Part shown: one piece after another, positions 55,696-64,000 of the stretch
How the letters are laid out: each line of letters begins with the position of its first letter
Numbering within the stretch: the first letter of the stretch is position 1
Source of the DNA: Bactrocera neohumeralis
Taxonomy: Eukaryota; Arthropoda; Insecta; Diptera; Tephritidae
Direction of reading: 5' to 3'
Length of the DNA: 64,000 bases
Assembly: GCF_024586455.1 (NCBI RefSeq)
Contig: NW_026091547.1
Coordinates: 62,001 to 126,000 of the forward strand
Notes under the pieces: model-generated
Database searches by the model: none
Seen by the model: the letters and a program-made list of their open reading frames with translations, nothing else
Told to the model about the DNA's origin: nothing
Position numbers and translations under genes: made by a program

Positions 55696-55978
55696 TCAAA
55701 TCGAAAGGCGAATTTTTTCCATTTCATTTTCTTCAAAGAAATCCCCTCCCGCTGCAATACACTTATGCCAACGAATTTTCCAGCCATCATAACACTTGGC
55801 AAAATCCTCCGTCTTGATGACCATCAGAGCCTTCTTCGATTCAGCTTTTATATCCTCAATTGAGTCAAAGCGGTGTCCTCGCAGTGGTCTTTTGAGTTTG
55901 ATGAATAGCCAGAAGTCACAAGGGGCCAAATCACGCGAATACGGTGGTCGCGGCACGATATTAATTGAAAGACCATAA
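55696..55978 (-). pseudogene. Mariner transposase C-terminal fragment
   Basis: Minus-strand frame: 'PPYSRDLAPCDFWLFIKLK' (the block with the third catalytic Asp of mariner), 'RGHRFDSIEDIK', 'WKIRWHKCIAAGGDFFEE', stop at 55696. The N-terminal two thirds are missing. It abuts, head to head, a different mariner in plus orientation. Confidence 0.88.
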
Positions 55979-56158
55979 ACAGTGACTATTACATCATCGC
56001 CGAAAAATGGTCACATATGAAAGTTCTGTTTTACCAAGACAATGCCCGTGTCACAAGTCAGCGAAAAACGTTGGGAAAAACCTATGAGTTGTGCTTCGAA
56101 TTGGTTCCACATTCACCGTATTCTCCTAAAACTGGCCAGTAGATATTTTCTGTTCTCT

Positions 56159-56167
56159 GATCTCAAA
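56159..56167. repeat. Target site duplication GATCTCAAA (left, RTE copy 4)
   Basis: Repeated at 58905-58913; splits the mariner sequence. Confidence 0.9.
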
Positions 56168-58904
56168 AGAGGATGGAGTCATGTGTAGAAGTTCACGCAA
56201 GTGAGGAAAGTTCTCTGATCGCCATTCACTTAGAAGTGGCCAGAAACGATTCTTTTACACATGGCTCAAGCAGCTCACGACTTCCTGTCTTTGACCAAGT
56301 ATCCTCTGGGTAGCCTAAGAACATCCGTTGGAAGGCGAGCTAAAGTTAGAAGTCGAAATATCCCCTACATAGAGTTGTGCGCAGGGTTTGGGACTCGCCA
56401 CGTAAAAAACTCTACCAATGAAAAATTACCAACAGCCTCGGAAGAGAAACCCCCCTTTTAATGACGACCATGGCAAACGAAATAAGGACTACGATATTAG
56501 GGCATGCACCTGGAATGTCCGGTCCCTTAATTGGGAAGGTGCCGCTGCCCAGCTGGTTGATGTCCTCGTGAAAATAAAGGCTGACATTACCGCCGTCCAA
56601 GAAATGCGATGGACGGGATAAGGACAGAGACGAGTAGGTCCTTGTGACATTTACTACAGTGTCCATATAAAGGAGCGCAAGTTTGGTGTTGGATTCATGG
56701 TAGGAGAGAGACTCCGTCGCCGAGTACTATCATTTACTCAGGTGAATGAATGTCTAGCCACAATCCGCATCAAAGCGAGGTTCTTCAACATATCACTGAT
56801 TTGCGCGCACGCCCCGACAGAAGAGAAGGACGATGTGACCAAAGATGCCTTCTATGAGCGCTTGGAACGCGCTTATGAGAGCTGCCCCGCCACGATGTCA
56901 AAATCGAGCTTGGCGACTTTAACGCCAGGGTGGGCAAAGGAGGTATCTTTAGCACTACGGTCAGTAAATTCAGCCTCCACGGTGAAACATCCCCAAATGG
57001 GTTGAGGCTGATCGACTTCGCCGGAGCCCGAAATATGGTTATCTGTAGTACTAGATTCCAGCACAAGAAAATACATCTAGCTACCTGGCTGTCTCCGGAT
57101 CAAAAACTACCAACCAGATCGATCATGTTGTGATAGACGGAGGACACGTCTCCAGTGTTTTAGATGTGCGTACACTCCGAGGTCCTAACATCGACTCGGA
57201 CCACTATCTTGTTGCAGCCAAGATTCGCACCCGCCTCTGCGCAGCAAAAAACGCATGTCAACAAACACAAGGAAGGTTCGACGTCGAGAAGCTGCAATCA
57301 CAACAGACAGCCGAACGATTTCCTACTCGGCTTGCACTCCTGCTCTCTGAGAGCACTCGTCAACAACTCGGTATAAGGGAACTGTGGGATAGCATTTCAA
57401 ACTCCTTACGTACAGCTGCTTCCGAACCATTGGTTTTCGGAAAATGACAAAGAAAAGCAAGAGTGCCGTGTCGCAGCGGGGAGAAAACAGACTGCCTACC
57501 TCGCAACGTTATGATCGACCACAACACATGCGCGATGTGATAGATACCGAGAGTTGAAGAGGGATGCGAGACGCATTTGCAGACAGAAAAAGAAAGAGGC
57601 CGAACTGCGTGAGTACGAAAATCATGATAAGCTGGCCGACAGGGGTAATGATCGAATATTCTACGAAAAAATACGGCGGCTTACACAAGGTTTCAAGACC
57701 GGAGCATACTCTTGTAGAACCCCTCGTGGTGATCTAGTCACCGATGCCCAGAGCATACTTAAATTATGGAGGGAACACTTCTCCAACCTGTTGAATGGCA
57801 GTGAATGCAAAACGCCAGCAGAAGGCGAACCCGATTCCCCAATCGATGACGACAGAGCGGACGTTCCATTGCCGGACCATGAAAAAGTTCGAATAGCAAT
57901 TACCCGTCTGAAGAACAACAAAGCGGCGGGGGGAGGTTGGGGGGAGATAAGGAGCATGCACCCGTGAAAGCAGAATCGACACACACCACCTCTTCGTCGA
58001 TTTCAAAGCTGCTTTCGACAGCACGAAAAGGAGCTGCCTTTATGCCGCGATGTCTGAATTTGGTATCCCCGCAAAACTAATACGGCTGTGTTAACTGACG
58101 TCGAGCAACACGAAAAACTCCGTCAGGATCGGAAAGGACATTGATATCATCGGCTTCAACACCCGCACCGTTAGTTCTGCTTTCTCCAGGCCGGACAAGG
58201 AAGCAATGCAAATGGGTCTGGCAGTAAACGAGGACAAGACGAAATATCTCCTGTCATCAAACAAACTGTCGTCGCATTCGCGACTTGGCTCTCACGTCAC
58301 TGTTGACAGTCATAACTTTGAAGTTGTAGATAATTTCGTATATTTGAGAACCCACCAACAATGTCAGCCTGGAAATCCAGCGCAGGATAACTCTTGTCAA
58401 CAGGTGCTACTTCGGACTGAGTAGGCAATTGAGAAGCAAAGTCCTCTCTCGACAAACAAAAACCAAATTCTAGAAGTCAGTCATAATTCTCGTCCTGCTA
58501 TATGGTGCAGAGGCTTGGACGATGACAACAACTGATGAGTCGACGTTGAGAGTTTTCGAGAGAAAAGTTCGGCGAAAGATTTATAGGCCTTTGCGCATTG
58601 GCCACGGCGAATATTGCATTCGATGGAACGATGAGCTGTACGAGTTATACGACGACATTGTCATAGTTCACCGAATTAAAAGACAGCGGCTACGCTGGCT
58701 AGGTCATGTATTCGACGCAGTACCCGCCGGGGGAAGCAAAGGAAGAGGAAGACTTCCACTCCGTTGGAAGGACCAGGTGGAGAAGGACCTGGCTACGCTT
58801 GGAATATCCAATTGGCGCCACGTAGCGAAAAGAAGAAACGACTTGCGCGCTGTTGTTAACTGGCCTATAATCGCGTAAGCGGTGTCTACGCCAACTAAGA
58901 AGAA
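56168..58904 (+). mobile_element. RTE retrotransposon, copy 4 (full ends, internal deletions)
   Basis: Begins 'aggatggagtcatgtgtag' like copy 1 and ends with the (AAG)n tail. It has 9-bp target duplications and lies within a mariner. The RT domain has large deletions near 57935-57965 and 58135. Confidence 0.92.
56261..58878 (+). pseudogene. RTE endonuclease-reverse transcriptase (copy 4)
   Basis: Endonuclease in pieces: 'RACTWNVRSLNWEG' (56490), stop at 56619, 'LICAHAPTEEKDD', a frame break near 56890, 'NQ'-'IDHVVIDGG' region (57110), 'DSDHYLVAAK'. A linker region at 57554-57967 ('RRICRQKKKEAELREYE') shows the original frame that copy 1 has lost. RT remnants: 'FDSTKRSCLYAAMSEF' region (58010), 'GLAVNEDKTKYLLSS' (58215), and 'GRGRLPLRWKDQVEKDL' near the end. 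The core RT motifs, including YADD, are deleted. Confidence 0.88.
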
Positions 58905-58913
58905 GATCTCAAA
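58905..58913. repeat. Target site duplication GATCTCAAA (right, RTE copy 4)
   Basis: Matches 56159-56167. Confidence 0.9.
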
Positions 58914-59060
58914 GGAATGCTCGCTAGGAAGAAATTTTATTCGAAAGCCTATTTAAACAAAAAGACAAATTGTGCCATAAAAATGATACCGAAAAATTGA
59001 AGGTGTATCGCCCTTGAAGGGAGCTATGTTTTTTTTTTTTGTCAAAAAGATGTATTTTAT

Positions 59061-60370
59061 TACGGTAAGCCGGGGATTTTTCAATTGTTGTATCTCCAAG
59101 ATGTCAGCCTTTCGTTGTACCATAGATTATATGCGCCCCAACAAAGTCCAAGTCCATAAGCAATTGCTCATTAGTTCTAGTCCTTCTAATATGCTTAGTG
59201 CTCTTGAATGCTGCCCGTGCGATTAATTTGCCTTTTAATTGAAGAACATCTAAATCTAGCGATATGGCTGGGATATTTTGACTTACACGATTTTTATACT
59301 GATTTGTTTAGCCGATAATACATACAACGTATTCTGAAGTTATAGAGTTAAGGAGCTAAAAACAGCGATCGGCAATTTCATGCTACAGAAAGCTTATTTT
59401 TGTGGAATAATTTGTTTTTAATTCACCTTTCGAGAAGAGTCACCTACTCAATAATTTTATATTCACAACGTGATTTAAAAATAAAATAGGTTTTAATAGG
59501 TTTCTTTACTTGATGCTCCATCTTATGTACAATGAATCTCTCTTCATTGCAAAATTAGTAGTAGCCTGTCTTTGATCTACTAATCTATAAATGTCTTAAA
59601 CATCTAATCCCTTTACTAATTTATACTCTCTTATCCTTTTAAAGACCAAATTCTCTGCCAACAAGTGAAGTGTTGAGTAATCAAACTATTCTCAGAAACT
59701 TTAAATATCGCTACTCAGCTATGTTATGCCCTCTTTCAACGTTCCATTTCCACTTCATCTCAACATATGTTCGCAACGCGAACTCGTCCCTGCTGGTCTT
59801 GATGAGCTCTTTTCATATGCTGCTTTTTTGTTCGTCTCATTTTTTGTGCGGCGTTGCCTTATAAATTATTCTTTCGGCTACTTTAATGCTAGTTCTAAAT
59901 GATTTTCGCTCTTACTTGTGTTCGCAGCGCATCAATTTCTCATTCCCTTACAGCGCAAATTACTTTGCTTGCCTTTTGTTTGCTTATTAATTTTCAGCTT
60001 TTTTAAAATAAAGGAACTATTTTTGTTTTTAATCCAAAACTATTCAATTATAAAACGTACAAAAAAATCTGTATTCCGGCACTAATAAGTAATTGCAGCT
60101 AAATGCGCTTTTATTATACAGTACCCAGTTAGAACAGTGCCGGTCATGTTACCTAGTGACATGCCGGTAACGCGTGCCGGTTTAATTGTCACACTTTCCT
60201 ATCACGTTCTTAAGGGCGAATCAAAAAACCTCCCAAAACTTTTGTATACATGTGATTTTTTATCACCTTCTTGAGCACACATTTTCTGCTACAATAAAAC
60301 TATATCCTCGCTACTCACACTTTAGTTAAATTTAAGGCAAACGGGGAAAACTGGTTCCAGGGAAGCGCGA
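59061..60370. other. Non-coding stretch with a GC-rich hairpin
   Basis: No gene recognised. At 60139-60168 'gccggtcatgt' and 'acatgccggt' can pair around a 9-base loop, followed by 'acgcgtgccggt'; this may be an end of the neighbouring transposase/DUF4806 copy. Confidence 0.45.
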
Positions 60371-60373
60371 CGC

Positions 60374-60448
60374 TGCATGCTATACTAGCCTAGTGGTTAA
60401 ACGCACGGCTTGGTATTCCGTGAGACTCGAGTTCGAATCTCAAAATAA
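60374..60448 (+). pseudogene. tRNA-like sequence (tRNA pseudogene or SINE head)
   Basis: It contains an A-box-like 'tagcctagtggttaaacgc', an anticodon-arm-like 'cacgg'/'ccgtg' pair, and a B-box-like 'gagttcgaatctc'. If the loop is read TTGGTAT the anticodon would be GGT (Thr). The acceptor stem does not pair and the T-stem has only three pairs, so a working tRNA is unlikely. An A/T-rich run follows, as behind tRNA-derived SINEs. Confidence 0.5.
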
Positions 60449-60654
60449 AAGATTTTTATTTTTTTTAATTTTTAATTTTTTTTCAAATTATTTTTAACCA
60501 AAATTACATTAAAGTTTAAATTAAAATAAATATTTCATAATTAATTCAATTCCTGCTTTGCAATGCTATCTTAAAATCTAGTATGTATTAAAATAATTTT
60601 TTTTAATAATATCAGAAATACATATAACTTTTTATTAAATATTTAAAGGGTTCA

Positions 60655-61273
60655 CTCCTCAGTTTTCCTCTTCCTATAAATTCTTTGTTTGTGCCTATGG
60701 TGGCTCATTTCAATGGCTTTTCGAACTTGTTTTTCGAACATTGCCAATCCATACGTTATGAATGAATCTATAAAAAAACATAATGAAAATTACAAATTAA
60801 AACAAATAATTGTAAGTAAAATTAAATAAAAAACAGAATTTACCGTATAAAATGTTGGAAACCAGCAGGAATTTGGAGAGAGGTTGCTTCCCACCCCTAC
60901 CGTCCCAGTTACATAAATAAAGAAGTTCATCAGTGTACAGACTTCGCAACACATCATGTACACTATCTGAAGTACCTTTTATCCTCAAAACGAATTGTTT
61001 CTGTAAATAAAAATAGTTTGTAAAAACTGAATTGTTTATTGAAAAAAGTTTATATATTACTTACCGTTGTAGCAGCAAATTCGTCGCATTTCAATTTTTC
61101 GTCCATTTCCAAAGCTGCAGCAAGCGTATTTAATGGTAGGGTGGAAGCAATTTCGGTTTGAACGTTGTCGACATCTTCACCAGTCATTCGGCATACCGAT
61201 TGATAAATTTTGCGGATGAGGACCTTGCATTCACGAACTTTTTGCTGCGCATTTCATCACTTTTGTGAATAAT
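60655..61273 (-). pseudogene. DUF4806 gene, second copy (5' part damaged)
   Basis: Minus-strand exons: up to 61065 (ending 'DEFAATT'), 61000-60844, and a last exon starting near 60773 and ending with a stop near 60659. Introns at 61064-61001 and after 60844 have GT-AG ends and the phases agree. Content: 'STLPLNTLAA' and 'EMDEKLKCDEF', then 'VLRSLYTDELLYLCNWDGRG' (DUF4806 core), then 'KQVRKAIEMSHHRH' and a basic tail 'RIYRKRKTEE'. The presumed exon start at 61273 is out of frame by one base with the rest ('QQKVRECKVL' frame), so either a different acceptor is used or there is a frameshift. No N-terminal exon with Met was found. Confidence 0.7.
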
Positions 61274-61389
61274 CTGAAAAAAGAAACAAAGAGACATGTG
61301 AGAAAAATAGTAATGTATGCATATAGATTTTTGAATAATCTAAGACCATCTACTATATAGTACAATGCTATCTTTTATTTGTGGGGAAA

Positions 61390-61745
61390 TGAATTTTTCT
61401 CAAAATAATTTTGAATTCCTCTATATAAAAACGCGCCACTTGGAATGGTTTCAATATTAACCTTTTTTCTACTTGTACCTAATAGACTTTTTGCTGTTAA
61501 GGGCAAATCCACTAAACCTATTTTTCGCAAGTTTGAAACAAATCAGTCACTGTATTGTGGGACACTCTATTGCGTAAAGCCCAAGCTTTTATTTCTTTGC
61601 ATTTATCATTTTTCACTACAATATTCACATTGTCACTATTACTATCAATGGTATCTTGGCTATCATAATCATTTAAAGATATAAAGCTCAATTCTTCCAC
61701 ATTTGAGTCACTATCAGAATTCACATTAATACTACATATTTTCAA
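61390..61745 (-). pseudogene. Transposase-like gene, N-terminal fragment (second copy)
   Basis: Starts 'MKICSINVNSDSDSN' (61745), an acidic region, then 'KEIKAWALRNRVSHNTVTDL', matching the 'LSKWASDFGI...AL' block of the first copy. After a one-base shift near 61515 it continues 'IGLVDLPLTAKSLLGTSRKK' and 'GAFLYRGIQNYFEKN', matching the block before 'DGLPL' in the first copy. The rest of the transposase is deleted, and the DUF4806 gene follows on the same strand, as in the first copy. Confidence 0.7.
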
Positions 61746-64000
61746 ATAAAGAGGCGATGAGATTTTGCAAAGCCTTTTTTTTATGCAAGCACTAAATGTT
61801 TTTTTTAATATTAAAATTTACTCGTTTACTCACCTTTTCAAATTATATATGTACCACTTTTATAATCACGTTTTTAATCACTTTTTTCATAAAATATAAC
61901 CAAATTTAATTAGAATACAAATTTTTCACAATTTAACACGCGTGCCGAATTTCTTTTTCTTTGAATTCGAATTTTCGCAACGAATAAACGAATGTAAACA
62001 ATCATGTTATCATGTTGTATACTTTTACATGCATCGTTTTCCATAAACAGTGGCAAGTCCGAAATCAGTTTGTCTTTTTTGTTTTGTTTTTATAGAAAAG
62101 ATGTTGTGTGAAGAGCTTGTAATATAAAACAATCAAAAGGCACAGCGGATAGACTCTTTACGCAATTAAATGATTTGTGAGGGTGTGTTAGTAATAAGTA
62201 AAAATTGTGTAAATGTGTGGGAGTTTCGGTCAAGCAGGTTTTGCTGGGTATGTATATATGTCGATGTGTGCGTATGTAAGCATATGAAAAGCACTGAACT
62301 AGTGACAACTTCAAATAACTTTGTTATTACTTTGCGTTTGAGTTGTTCGACATGTGTGATTGGTTGTTGGTGGAGCAGCGGCAGCATGATGTTGCAGTGC
62401 TTTTAATGCTGAAACCAACTACGCCTGCCTTACCATGTGCTTAGCTTGAAGTGGGAGAGAGTGAAAAAAATCAAATTCATTGCCATTTATTCAACACGTG
62501 ACTCCACCATGCGCCAGAGTTTGCTTTTAACTTTCCGAGCGCTTCTTGCTTATTTCTTGCTTCTAAGCCGTATTTTTTGTAAATCTATTCTAGCTTTCTT
62601 TCCGTATGTGTGCGCATTGCTGCGTTCTACATTACTACCGTAACTAAATCTGAATTATAAATGCTTTAAGAGTTAAGGACACCCTGCACACCATTCAATT
62701 GATGTCACTTTCAAAATGATAAACGGCGGTCGAACCCGCATTGATCCGCCTAAGTTTCTACCACCTGTTAGTTCAACTCGGGCTACATACATACAAGCCA
62801 AACACGTGCATACAAATTCAAATAAGTCCAGGAGATGCCCTGTGGGACATGCGCTTCGTGAGGCAAGATTTTGAACTATTCAATGTTTGTCGGGACAGCT
62901 GCATTGAAGGCTTTCTGTTTGACTGTCAATATCATCGCAAGTAATATTTTTGAGATAAACTAGAGAGAGGGAGAGGGGAATAAAGTGAAAGAGAGAGCAA
63001 AAATGTAGGTAAAGAAATAGAGGAGAGAGGCCAAATAGAGATACAGAAATTGAAACAGTTTACTGAAAGAGGGATTCTGTCTAAAAGCGAAGAACATGGT
63101 TTTAGTGAACATTAATAATTTCAGAAGCTCTTGGTCTACATTTGCTTCGATTGGTTAGTATTACTGTTACAAGTTCTCGAAGTTTTCAGATAGCGGCATG
63201 TCATAAATTTGCGGTGGACTTTCAAGAAAATATTTTGACTTGTGTTCACTACAAGTACACATGCACAATTTACTTTAAATAATAGTTTTGTGCGTTTCAT
63301 ATTTGAAAAAGGAAGGTTTTGTTTGAGAGAATTTCTGACTGATTGGAAAAGATTTTTATATAACTTTACGTTAAGTTTAAAAAACTAAGAGTTCAGAAAT
63401 TATTTTCACCATTCATTCCCATAAAACAGGACAAGGACACATCTCGACATTTAGTTCAGACAATTCGAGCAGATTAAAAGCGATATTACTCTCGTTGTAA
63501 CCTAACCGAAATTGATTTAAACGGTTAAACTTTTTTGTAGAAACGAATTCGGTATGGCTCTTAGTAGGAAGAACCTATCAGAATGTGCGCTGACTTATTG
63601 TATATCATAGAAGAACTTAACGTCTACAACTCTATTATTTAGCCGTTTAGTTGTTGATAGGTACAACAGAGGTGTGACAATTGTACAACCACTTATTATA
63701 TGTTTAACTGCAAACTGGGAGAACCGCTACTTCTGCTGCTCGCCAATCTTCTTAATGTTCGTGCTCAAGGGCACGCCTAGTGCTCTTTTCTTCTTGTTTG
63801 CTGTCAGTTTTTGTTGCTCAATGCTGCTTCCTCGTAGCTTTCCTACTGTTGCTTACCTACATACTACAGCAGTGAGTTGGTTAAATTAAATAAAGTTAAG
63901 TACTTTGTCTCCTCGTAGTAGCTTTGTGATAATTTTAGGTGCTTGTTATGTAGTAAGTCACTATTTAATTGTAATGCTGATAAGTTTTATTTTTGTTTTT
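61746..64000. other. Terminal stretch, no gene recognised
   Basis: Several 60-78 codon frames occur on both strands (62090-62944, 63674-63889), but none has a domain, clear signal peptide or splice pattern. A GA-rich low-complexity run is at 62960-63030. A polypyrimidine/GT-rich section near 62170-62290 could be intronic or untranslated. Confidence 0.45.

Larger units (their letters stand above)
55985..59060 (+). pseudogene. Mariner transposase fragment split by RTE copy 4
   Basis: Left part (55985-56167): 'MKVLFYQDNARVTSQ' with the second catalytic Asp, 'YELCFELVPHSPYSP' and 'FSVLSDLK'-like end. Right part (58905-59060): 'LKGMLARKKFYSKAYLNKK' and 'RCIALEGSYV', which continues the same mariner C-terminus. 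The two halves join in register at GATCTCAAA, the target duplication of the RTE insertion. Stops are present, so it was dead or has decayed since. Confidence 0.88.

Noticed and set aside
60374..60448. Functional tRNA gene
   Set aside because: The acceptor stem does not pair and the T-stem is too short.

Overview
The window is AT-rich eukaryotic DNA from an insect, most likely a higher fly (Brachycera, perhaps a tephritid-like fruit fly). The evidence is one complete multi-exon insect odorant receptor gene with GT-AG introns, a nuclear copy of a fly-type mitochondrial nad2 fragment, and dipteran transposable elements (Helitron, mariner, piggyBac, BEL/Pao, errantivirus-type LTR elements, Jockey and RTE retrotransposons). 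The species name is inference; the order is well supported. No bacterial operon, CRISPR array or rRNA gene is present.

Layout. 1-6 kb: end of an interspersed repeat (family A), a dead non-LTR RNase H fragment, a decayed Helitron and two small inverted-repeat (MITE-like) elements. 6.1-8.3 kb: an intact-looking four-exon DUF4806 gene directly downstream of a broken transposase-like gene, ending in a 77-bp tail-to-tail inverted duplication. 9.5-11.3 kb: the odorant receptor gene (minus strand, five exons, 427 codons), the only clear host gene. 11.7-15.1 kb: mariner and other Tc1/mariner-like remnants and two RTE 3' scraps. 16.3-22.2 kb: a minus-strand BEL/Pao element without pol, split by a nearly full-length RTE retrotransposon with a perfect 13-bp target duplication. 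22.2-24.0 kb: an errantivirus-type env remnant with its 3' LTR.

24.5-28 kb: family A repeats, a deleted mariner and the NUMT. 30.2-32.3 kb: a piggyBac element flanked by TTAA. 33.1-35.9 kb: mariner and Helitron remnants. 36.3-41.5 kb: a cluster of family A repeats, one interrupted by an errantivirus-type deletion derivative with both LTRs and TATATA duplications. 41.8-46.9 kb: two further RTE copies, one with a 5' inversion. 47.5-50.1 kb: a dispersed repeat and two MITEs. 50.3-54.3 kb: a Jockey element with frameshifts and a poly(A) tail. 54.3-55.3 kb: a remnant of an arthropod repeat family whose residues resemble an integrase-type DDE domain. 55.7-59.1 kb: two mariners, one interrupted by a fourth RTE copy. 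60.1-61.8 kb: a second copy of the transposase-like/DUF4806 pair. The last 2 kb shows no recognisable gene.

The parts do not form one pathway. They record successive insertions: RTE into BEL, RTE into mariner, RTE and mitochondrial DNA into old family A repeats, and an errantivirus-type element into a family A repeat. The two items least explained by standard element types are the transposase/DUF4806 pair (two copies) and the D-x44-E family remnant.
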